Shown: one piece after another, positions 42,481 to 51,892 of the stretch | Layout: each line of letters starts with the position of its first letter | Numbering within the stretch: the first letter of the stretch is position 1 | DNA from: Cordylochernes scorpioides | Lineage: Eukaryota > Arthropoda > Arachnida > Pseudoscorpiones > Chernetidae | Assembly (NCBI GenBank): GCA_030710605.1 | Contig: CP092863.1 | Coordinates: 117,287,072 to 117,351,071, forward strand | Length of the DNA stretch: 64,000 nucleotides | Direction of reading: 5' to 3' | Notes under the pieces: model-generated | The model's input: the letters and a program-made list of their open reading frames with translations, nothing else | Told to the model about the DNA's origin: nothing | The model's database searches: none | Translations under genes and position numbers: made by a program

Positions 42481-42600
42481 TTCTTTATTAATCAAGGAAA
42501 ACTACGCTGACGAGGGTCAACAACCCGAAACGCTTATGTGGTTTGATTTTCTTTATTAAATAAGAACGGGTAGTTGATCAATTCCAGAATAATTAAAAAT
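42481..42600 (+). mobile_element. Class A element with hammerhead
   Basis: It follows the inverted body head-on. The hammerhead (42501-42542) is followed by TTGATTTTCTTTATTAAATA and CCAATTCTGGAATAATT-like words, then stops at the 118-bp array. Confidence 0.75.
42501..42542 (+). ncRNA. Hammerhead ribozyme motif, class A, wobble-compensated
   Basis: ACTACG, CTGACGA, GGGTCAACAACCC, GAAA, CGCTTA, TGTGGT. Helix I ACUACG/UGUGGU still pairs throughout with two G-U wobbles, and helix II has changed to GGGU/ACCC by a compensatory pair. The core is intact. Confidence 0.65.
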
Positions 42601-42603
42601 CAT

Positions 42604-45600
42604 CCCGATATACATGCTAAAAGGTACAACTTCCTTAAGTTATGTTCATGAGTGTATATTGGTTATCTCGTATGTCTTCAATAAAGGTCACTGTAATATC
42701 TTTCATAGTTATTGTCTCAATCCCGATATACATGCTAAAAGGTACAACTTCCTTAAGTTATGTTCATGAGTGTATATTGGTTATCTCGTGTGTCTTCAAT
42801 AAAGGTCACTGTAATATCTTTCATAGTTATTGTCTCAATCCCGATATACATGCTAAAAGGTACAACTTCCTTAAGTTATATTCATGAGTGTATATTGGTT
42901 ATCTCGTATGTCTTCAATAAAGGTCACTGTAATATCTTTCATAGTTATTGTCTCAATCCCGATATACATGCTAAAAGGTACAACTTCCTTAAGTTATGTT
43001 CATGGGTGTATATTGGTTATCTCGTGTGTCTTCAATAAAGGTCACTGTAATATCTTTCAGAGTTATTGTCTCAATCCCGATATACATGCTAAAAGGTACA
43101 ACTTCCTTAAGTTATGTTCATGGGTGTATATTGGTTATCTCGTGTGTCTTCAATAAAGGTCACTGTAATATCTTTCAGAGTTATTGTCTCAATCCCGATA
43201 TACATGCTAAAAGGTACAACTTCCTTAAGTTATGTTCATGAGTGTATATTGGTTATCTCGTATGTCTTCAATAAAGGTCACTGTAATATCTTTCATAGTT
43301 ATTGTCTCAATCCCGATATACATGCTAAAAGGTACAACTTCCTTAAGTTATGTTCATGAGTGTATATTGGTTATCTCGTGTGTCTTCAATAAAGGTCACT
43401 GTAATATCTTTCAGAGTTATTGTCTCAATCCCGATATACATGCTAAAAGGTACAACTTCCTTAAGTTATGTTCATGGGTGTATATTGGTTATCTCGTGTG
43501 TCTTCAATAAAGGTCACTGTAATATCTTTCAGAGTTATTGTCTCAATCCCGATATACATGCTAAAAGGTACAACTTCCTTAAGTTATGTTCATGAGTGTA
43601 TATTGGTTATCTCGTATGTCTTCAATAAAGGTCACTGTAATATCTTTCAGAGTTATTGTCTCAATCCCGATATACATGCTGAAAGGTACAACTTCCTTAA
43701 GTTTTGTCCATGGGTGTATATTGGTTATCTCGTGTGTCTTCAATAAAGGTCACTGTAATATCTTTCAGAGTTATTGTCTCAATCCCGATATACATGCTGA
43801 AAGGTACAACTTCCTTAAGTTTTGTCCATGGGTGTATATTGGTTATCTCGTGTGTCTTCAATAAAGGTCACTGTAATATCTTTCAGAGTTATTGTGTCAA
43901 TCCCGATATACATGCTGAAAGGTACAACTTCCTTAAGTTTTGTCCATGGGTGTATATTGGTTATCTCGTGTGTCTTCAATAAAGGTCACTGTAATATCTT
44001 TCAGAGTTATTGTCTCAATCCCGATATACATGCTGAAAGGTACAACTTCCTTAAGTTTTGTCCATGGGTGTATATTGGTTATCTCGTGTGTCTTCAATAA
44101 AGGTCACTGTAATATCTTTCAGAGTTATTGTCTCAATCCCGATATACGTGCTGAAAGGTACAACTTCCTTAAGTTTTGTCCATGGGTGTATATTGGTTAT
44201 CTCGTGTGTCTTCAATAAAGGTCACTGTAATATCTTTCAGAGTTATTGTCTCAATCCCGATATACATGCTGAAAGGTACAACTTCCTTAAGTTATGTTCA
44301 TGAGTGTATATTGGTTATCTCGTATGTCTTCAATAAAGGTCACTGTAATATCTTTCATAGTTATTGTCTCAATCCCGATATACATGCTAAAAGGTACAAC
44401 TTCCTTAAGTTATGTTCATGAGTGTATATTGGTTATCTCGTGTGTCTTCAATAAAGGTCACTGTAATATCTTTCAGAGTTATTGTCTCAATCCCGATATA
44501 CATGCTAAAAGGTACAACTTCCTTAAGTTATGTTCATGAGTGTATATTGGTTATCTCGTATGTCTTCAATAAAGGTCACTGTAATATCTTTCAGAGTTAT
44601 TGTCTCAATCCCGATATACATGCTGAAAGGTACAACTTCTTTAAGTTTTGTCCATGGGTGTATATTGGTTATCTCGTGTGTCTTCAATAAAGGTCACTGT
44701 AATATCTTTCAGAGTTATTGTCTCAATCCCGATATACATGCTGAAAGGTACAACTTCCTTAAGTTTTGTCCATGGGTGTATATTGGTTATCTCGTGTGTC
44801 TTCAATAAAGGTCACTGTAATATCTTTCAGAGTTATTGTGTCAATCCCGATATACATGCTGAAAGGTACAACTTCCTTAAGTTTTGTCCATGGGTGTATA
44901 TTGGTTATCTCGTGTGTCTTCAATAAAGGTCACTGTAATATCTTTCAGAGTTATTGTCTCAATCCCGATATACATGCTGAAAGGTACAACTTCCTTAAGT
45001 TTTGTCCATGGGTGTATATTGGTTATCTCGTGTGTCTTCAATAAAGGTCACTGTAATATCTTTCAGAGTTATTGTCTCAATCCCGATATACATGCTGAAA
45101 GGTACAACTTCCTTAAGTTTTGTCCATGGGTGTATATTGGTTATCTCGTGTGTCTTCAATAAAGGTCACTGTAATATCTTTCAGAGTTATTGTCTCAATC
45201 CCGATATACGTGCTGAAAGGTACAACTTCCTTAAGTTTTGTCCATGGGTGTATATTGGTTATCTCGTGTGTCTTCAATAAAGGTCACTGTAATATCTTTC
45301 AGAGTTATTGTCTCAATCCCGATATACATGCTGAAAGGTACAACTTTCTTAAGTTTTGTCCATGAGTGTATATTGGTTATCTCGTATGTCTTCAATAAAG
45401 GTCACTGTAATATCTTTCAGAGTTATTGTCTCAATCCCGATATACATGCTGAAAGGTACAACTTCCTTAAGTTTTGTCCATGAGCGTATATTGGTTATCT
45501 CGTGTGTCTTCAATAAAGGTCACTGTAATATCTTTCAGAGTTATTGTCTCAATCCCGATATACATGCTAAAAGGTACAACTTCCTTAAGTTTTGTCCATG

Positions 45601-45725
45601 AGTGTATATTGGTTATCTCGTGTGTCTTCAATAAAGGTCACTGTAATATCTTTCAGAGTTATTGTCTCAATCCCGATATACATGCTAAAAGGTACAACTT
45701 CCTTAAGTTTTGTCCATGAGTGTAT
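42604..45725 (+). repeat. 118-bp satellite array, about 26 units
   Basis: Period 118 bp (for example units at 42642, 42760, 42996, 43114, counted from the GTTCATGAG word). The monomer is the right part of the TA-MITE: GGTTATCTCGTGTGTCTTC, AATAAAGGTCACTGTAATATC, TTCAGAGTTATTGTCTCAATC, CGATATACATGCTAAAAGG, CTTAAGTTTTGTCCATGAG. Two variant classes (TTATGTTCATGAG versus TTTTGTCCATGGG) lie in blocks. Overlapping 81-102 codon open frames in every unit are artefacts. Confidence 0.95.
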
Positions 45726-46090
45726 ATATATATATATATACAAAGTCTTCATTGGTGGCGTCCACCGCGGGAAAGACTCCGCCACCGATAGACCGCCAGA
45801 GTTCTTTACCACAGAGTGGGCAGGTCGATGTTATGGCTGGTGATACCCAGCCCAAGACCAAGATGGTACTTGTAGATGGTGGCTACACTTGTCATTACCT
45901 CGGGATGGAGGTCGAGAGAGAGAGAGAGAGAGAGGTGTCCGTTCCACATGAGGTCGTCACTAAGATTAGGAACAAAGGCGTCCTTTCAACATGTCCACGT
46001 GGGACACCCATATTTTAGGGACTGGCGTCGTCGGTCTTTTGTCTTCTGTCGTCAAGGGGACCTCTTTTATTAAAGTGATATAAATAAGAG
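45726..46090. other. Intergenic with (TA)n and (GA)n
   Basis: (TA)n at 45723-45740 and (GA)n at about 45915-45934 flank a GC-richer stretch without a supported gene. Confidence 0.45.
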
Positions 46091-46109
46091 GTTAAAAATA
46101 CCAAATATA

Positions 46110-46320
46110 CTCATGAGGACAAAACTTAAGGAAGTTGTACCTTTCAGCATGTACATCGGGATTCAGACAATAACTATTAAATATATTACAGTGAGACCTT
46201 TATTTAAGACACAAGATAAACAAGTGTGGACAAATTTGCCTCTGTCTCCTTAAAAAAATAAATAAATAGACGACCAGCGACATCAAAGACTTTCCACTTC
46301 CTTATTTTTGTCCATGAGTG
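46110..46320. mobile_element. TA-MITE, near full length (211 bp)
   Basis: It begins CTCATGAGGACAAAACTTAAG and ends TTTTTGTCCATGAGTG, with TA at the left end and a TGTA at the right. The family order of internal words is kept. Confidence 0.88.
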
Positions 46321-47469
46321 TGTATCATTAGTTATAGGCGACCTATCGTGTGTTATCATCACACACAAAGTTGCTATCATCATTGATTTCAAGATCTCAA
46401 AGTGCTCTACTCTTCCTGACTTCCACACATCTTATTTACATATGATATTCAATGGAAGAAGTGGATCCTGGTTCTATATGACATCTTATTTCAATACCGC
46501 GCTCGTTTTTATCAAGAGAAATGATTCAATAGAGCGGCAAGAGAGAATCTGTTGACGATATATAGCATGAAGTTATGGGAATATAGCATCCATGTATCAA
46601 AACTAGCACCTCTCCCTTTAAAAATGCATAAAAATAATGAAATATTGGCAAATAAATATTTTCTCTAATCCACTATATGCTTTTTATTATATAATCCAAT
46701 ATGTATTTTTATATAAAAAATATAAACATTGAGAGACATGTTGAAATTTCAGTAATTAACTAACGTTGTCACTAGGAAAATTAAAGCTATGATTAAGTTC
46801 TGTCAAGATCCATCCGATAAATCAAGTATTTTCTGCCATTTCCCACGTTCTCCTGTGAGTTGTGTATTACTCCTAAAGTACAAAACACACTTATTTTATT
46901 ACACAAAGTACCTACATGACCACCATAAGAAAAAAAAAACTGATTGAAAATCATGTTCCTATCTTCCATGGACACCAAATCGATGGAAGCGCCATTTTTG
47001 CCCCTAGCGGGGATTCGTGAAACTATTTGATTATCAATTGATATTTTCTTTGTGGTTACCTTCTCTCTTTGTAAATATTTGCATATTTATATATGCAAAT
47101 ATATTTTACATATACACATCTTTCGATATAAACTAAACATTTATATTAAATAGGAATTCTTAATTGATAAAAACAAATTAAAACAATAGTTAAAAAAAGG
47201 GGGGGGTGAGAGAGAGAGAGGATTTTTCTAAATATTTTTAATCATTGTTAAAAAAAACATCAAAGTAATATAAGCCGAATATATAATTGTATCGTGTAAG
47301 GTGTACAGCGTGAGTGTATAGCGAGTGATCTTGGTTTATTTGTAACGTTTCGGCATGTTTACTCACTCTCTGATCACTGTTTTTTAGTTTTTTTAATGAG
47401 AACATTTTAGTTTTGTTTGATATTTCTAGAGACACCAGGTTCCAACACAATTTATAGCACAAATAATAA
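46321..47469. other. Intergenic; CTCF-like motif and octamer pair
   Basis: CCCCTAGCGGG (47001-47011) is the inverse of the CCGCTAGGGGG motif of 49-51 kb. ATTTGCATA/TATGCAAAT near 47082-47101 forms an inverted octamer pair like that in the solo LTR. No supported gene. Confidence 0.45.
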
Positions 47470-47502
47470 AAGGTACAAAGTTTTGTCCATGAGTGTATTT
47501 GT
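47470..47502. mobile_element. MITE end remnant
   Basis: AAGGTACAAAGTTTTGTCCATG plus AGTG is a right end with an internal deletion. Confidence 0.7.
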
Positions 47503-48119
47503 AGGATTGACTCCCCTATTGAGCATGTGCTAATATCTTGTTCTCCCACAGTATCCTATGGACACTGAGATATTTTACAATTTTATACCAAGTAAACAAT
47601 TAGCATGGCTGTTTTCCCGCTACCTTCCATGTCACCTGTTGTTGTGAATGCTGCAATGTAGACGCTGTGTGACGCAGGGATCTACACGACTGAAGTCGCT
47701 ATGGTTGATGCGACCTGGAGTCACGGTGTCTACCACGACACTCGCTGACTTTCTTCCTTGACACAGTCCGAGATGGACTGAATCGACCTGCAGGAACTAC
47801 AGTTGTCACTGAACCTGCTCTTCAACCAAATGTTCCTTCAGGATTTCTCTTTATCTTCTTATGTAACTTCGTCGTTTTATACAATACCTATAGAGTAATT
47901 TTAAATATAATTTTATATTTCACTTGTACTTTGTAAATATAGTTTTTACATATATATTGATGTATAAAATATATGCTCATATACAGATAGCATGGTGGAA
48001 AATAAAAAGATATTTGCATAGAAATCTTTGTCTTTCTTTCATTAGAATACTACACATAACACTAGTAAGGTGAAAGTATAAGTTACACTATAAGTTATTC
48101 TAAAGGTTACAGTATAAGA
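47503..48119. other. Intergenic, no supported gene
   Basis: A GC-richer stretch (about 47610-47840) has no convincing open frame or motif. The remainder is AT-rich. Confidence 0.35.
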
Positions 48120-48121
48120 AA

Positions 48122-48345
48122 TACACACACACAAGCCTTTATTAAGACATTCCGTCTTATACAGACGATTCTCCTGTGAGAAATGGATCCAAAAAGAAAT
48201 GAAAAACAGGGGAAGAAATGGAATCCTCGCTCAGAAAAAGAGAGAAGAAAAAAAGGCTGAGGGAGATTTTAAACAGAAAAAGAAAAACAGGGAAAGAATA
48301 TCTATGTATAAAAGACTATATACATCGTGTATAGAACACAATGTG
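48122..48345 (-). mobile_element. S1-type element, minus orientation, distinct body
   Basis: (AC)n, GCCTTTATT and AAGAC-ATTCC-GTCTT (48144-48158) form the inverted S1 tail. The body (AGATTCTCCTGTGAGAAATGG, then A/G-rich sequence) differs from 6604-6780. Confidence 0.75.
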
Positions 48346-48399
48346 AGGAATTAGACAATTGAGTGAATGGTTGCATCTTGTAGTATAAGAAACCCTAAA

Positions 48400-48560
48400 G
48401 GATAATGTGGTTAGCTTTTCTTTATTAATCAAGAATGGGTATTTGGCCAATTCTGGAATAATTAAAAATCAACGAGAATAGTTGATATTTATTCCGATAG
48501 ATGGCGCAAGCCATCAGCAACTTTCAGTTGCACGATAAGGAGATGCCTTTTTCATAATCT
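48400..48560 (+). mobile_element. Class A element body without hammerhead
   Basis: GTGGTTAGCTTTTCTTTATT, ATTTGGCCAATTCTGGAATA, AGATGGCGCAAGCCATCAGC and AACTTTCAGTTGCACGATA. The hammerhead lies just upstream in other copies and is absent here. Confidence 0.8.
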
Positions 48561-48869
48561 TAAGGATAAGTCTCTTTTAAAGATTTGGTGTCTGAAAAAC
48601 TAGAGAATTGTGAATTAAAATGATTATAGAAGAAACCTATCCCTGGATATTTTAATCTTAGTATTGTTACAAGAGATATTTTATTTGGATTGTGAACAGA
48701 ACACTATGTAAAATTCCATTCAATATAATCCTGGTTTTAATTGAATTTATAATCTTTTGTGTGTTGGTTTTTAAAATGGTAATAATAATAACTTGAAGGG
48801 CATTTTTTTTAATGCTTAACTTAATGAAAACTTTGTTTCCTATAATCTGTAAACGCTACCTTTAAGATT

Positions 48870-51300
48870 AACATTGGCTCATCAGTGGTGGACCCTTCCA
48901 GAAATTTCTCATTGCAATAGAGGCAGTTGGAAGATTTGTTTTATAAGAAAAAATAAAATAAAATTCACGCCAAAAAAAAAAAGTTTATAATTCTAATTAT
49001 AGATGGCGCTGTCTTGTAACCAATCTCCTCATTGAGAAACACGTGGGTTCCTTTAATGTTCCGTTAGTGGACAACAAAACGACTTAAGTGCCATTTTCCC
49101 ACCTGGCGGTGACATTTGTAACTAACTAGGTTTTCGAGATTTCTCGCTAGGGGGGAAAGTGGCGCCTCAGTAGTCATGTTAGCCAATAACAATAAAGAAC
49201 GTATTTTAAATGTTTATTCCAATAGATGGCAGTGTTCATCATTTATAACACAAAGTACTCATTGTACCTATACTGTTAAAAACAATCGGTTTAATTGAAT
49301 TAATAAACTTTTTTGTATCTGTAAGTTTTTCTTCTATGTAATAAAAAATTATCTTTCAAGCCAATACAGTTTGCCCTTAAGTTGTCTCAGATAAGTTAAA
49401 ACTATTAAAATGCTATTTTTTAATCATAATTTCCTATTATTGAAATATATAGGCTTAAAATGGTAGCCAATTTATTAAGAAATATGATTTGAAAAAAACA
49501 AACACACACAAAATAAAGAAAAAATAGGAAAATAGTTGCAACATTTACCGCTAGGGGGTAAATTGGCGCTGCGGTCGTAATGCTGTCCATAAATCACGTT
49601 AAAACTGTATGTTGTGATGTTTGTTTTATCTGGTGTTGTTCCAGTCTGTGTTCCCATTGGATATTTTTACCACATAATACATGATTATCATATAACATGA
49701 CGTTTTATAAAGGCCACATCTCTTTGTTGTCAATTTCTCAATTATTTATTAAAATTACCGCTAGGTGGAAATATGGCGCTGCGGTCCTATTGTCACCCAT
49801 TAATCTGTCATGTTACAGAAAGACACAATGTGACACAATTTTAATATAGTTGTTACTATAACTATGTTTAATGTGTTCCAAAATGTCATGTTTTTGACTA
49901 AAAGGGAGGGCCTGGCTCATCAGTGAGGAACCCTCCCAGGGGTTTCTCATAGCAATAGATGAAGTAGGAAGTTTTATTTTATTAAAAAATAAACGTGCTA
50001 AATACTATCAAATTCTAAATACAGATGGCGGTGTCTTATAACCAATCTCCTCATTGAGAAAACACGTGGGTTCCTTTAATGTTCTGTTAGTGGACAACAA
50101 AATGACTTGAGCGCCATTTTCACACCTGGCAGAGATATTTGTAACTAAATATGTTTTCAAGATTTCCCGCTAGGGGGGAAAGTGGCGCTTCAGTAGTCAT
50201 ATTAGCCAATAACAATAAAGAACGTATTTTAAAATTTTATTCCAGTAGATGGCGGTGGGAACCATTCAAAACAAAGTACTCGTTGTATCTATAAACATCG
50301 GTTTAATTGAATTGATAATTTTTTTTTTTTTAATATGGAATATTTTTTTTTTTGTAATAAAAATAATATTTTCAAGACCAAAGAAAATAGAGTTAACCCG
50401 GGCTGTTTTCAAGACCATATAGTTTGCACTTAAGAGTTGTCTCAGATAAATTGAAACTATTAAAATTATATTTTTATAGGCAACATTTCTTATTATTTAA
50501 AGATACGCTCAAAATTTTAGCCATTTTTATTTTTAAAAAATACGATTAAACAAACTAACTAACTAAAAATAAAGAAAATAGTTCCAACATTTACCGCTAG
50601 GGGGTAAATTGGCGCTGCGGTCGTGATGCTGTCCATAAATCACGTTAAAACTGTATGTTGTGATGTTTGTTTTATCTGGTGTTGTTCCAGTCTGTGTTCC
50701 CATTGTATATTTTTACAACATAATTCTCTCATGATTATCACACAAAATGATGTTTTATATAGGCCACAGCTATGTTGTCAATTCGCTAATTATTTACAAA
50801 AAAATACCGCTAGGTGGAAATCTGGCGCTGCGGTCCTATTGTCGCCCATTTGATGACATTGGTCTTGTTACAGAAAGACACAATGTGACACACATTGTAG
50901 CTATTTCTGTTACTATAACTATGTTTAGTGTTTTTTTTTTTTAATGTACATGTTGTTGACCAGAAGGGAGGGCCTGGCTCATCAGTGGGGAACCCTCCCA
51001 GTGGTTTCTCATTGTAATAGAGGCAGTAAGAAAAGTTGTTTTATATGAAAAAAAAAAAATATTAGCTCTAAATATTTTCGAATTCTAAATATAAATGGCG
51101 CTCTCTTATAACCAATCTCCTCATTGGGAAACCCGTGGGTTCCTTTAATGTTCCGTTAGTGGACAACAAAACGACTTGAGCGCCATTTTCCCACCTGGCG
51201 GTGATATTTGTTACTAACTAGGTTTTCAAGATATCTCGCTAGGGGGTAAAGTGGCGCTTCAGTAGTCATGTTAGTCAATAACAATTATCAAGCCATCAGA
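48870..51300. repeat. About 1.05-kb tandem repeat, 2.3 copies, beside the PTB gene
   Basis: Units start near 48873, 49908 and 50966 with a family F word (GGCTCATCAGTG). Each full unit contains an AGATGGCG(C/G)-TGTC block, GAGAAACACGTGGGTTCC and TTAGTGGACAACAAAACGAC. It also carries three motifs of the type CGCTAGG(G/T)GG followed by (T/G)GGCGC, plus TGTCCATAAATCACGTTAAA. The third unit stops near 51300. Confidence 0.9.
49145..51246 (+). promoter_or_regulatory. Cluster of seven same-strand CTCF-like motifs
   Basis: Motifs CGCTAGGGGGG (49145-49155), CCGCTAGGGGG (49548-49558), CCGCTAGGTGG (49758-49768), CCGCTAGGGGG (50167-50177), CCGCTAGGGGG (50594-50604), CCGCTAGGTGG (50817-50827) and TCGCTAGGGGG (51236-51246), each followed by a GGCGC within about 10 bp. 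They resemble the CTCF core CCASYAGRKGGC at 9-10 of 12 positions. All face the same way. Binding is inferred only. Confidence 0.4.
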
Positions 51301-51572
51301 AAGTTACACTAATATGATCAGGAGATGGTTTTTTATATTTCTTAAATAAACATTTTTGTTTACCATTATAAGTTTTAACAATGGTATATGCCTTTCTTTC
51401 TTCCTTTTTTATTGTATTCAAACCACAAAAACTAAACATTTAGGATAATCTAGGGAAATAGAAAGTTTTTCGGAGTCATTGCCAACTTCTAGCAATGGTC
51501 CGATATTTTATTAGTTCCGTTTTGTGAAAATAGGAAACAACAACTGAACACAAACAACAACAATTATATAAC
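51301..51572. other. Intergenic beyond the likely 3' end of the gene
   Basis: AT-rich, nothing recognised. Confidence 0.4.
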
Positions 51573-51578
51573 TTTATT
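51573..51578 (-). promoter_or_regulatory. Candidate poly(A) signal AATAAA
   Basis: TTTATT on the plus strand gives AATAAA on the minus strand about 315 nt after the stop codon. A nearer AATAAA lies at 51718-51723. Either would give a short 3' UTR. Confidence 0.45.
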
Positions 51579-51892
51579 GTAAAACTTATTGTCTTGTGGT
51601 GAAAGGTGTTGCCTGTGTATAATTGCTACCTAGCTGTTAGGTATCTGTCCAGACGCCATACTTTATGTAGGTGTGAAAGAAGAGAAGCCGCCATTTATGT
51701 AAAAATAATAATAAAAATTTTATTAATTTACAACAAACGTTACCAACTTTGTGTTAATGGGGGAAGGGAGTCTTGCCATCACACAAATAAATTATTCTCT
51801 GTAGATACACAACAGTAAGAGAGCCAAACGTATATTACAACAGGGGTTAGCGCGCTCTGTACAAAATATACATCCGGGCGATTCACGGTTAG

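Noticed and set aside
42642..45843. Overlapping 81-102 codon frames every 118 bp
   Set aside because: They restart in each satellite unit and are derived from non-coding MITE sequence.
47610..47840. GC-richer stretch as an exon
   Set aside because: No frame stays open with plausible splice sites on either strand, and no protein motif was recognised.
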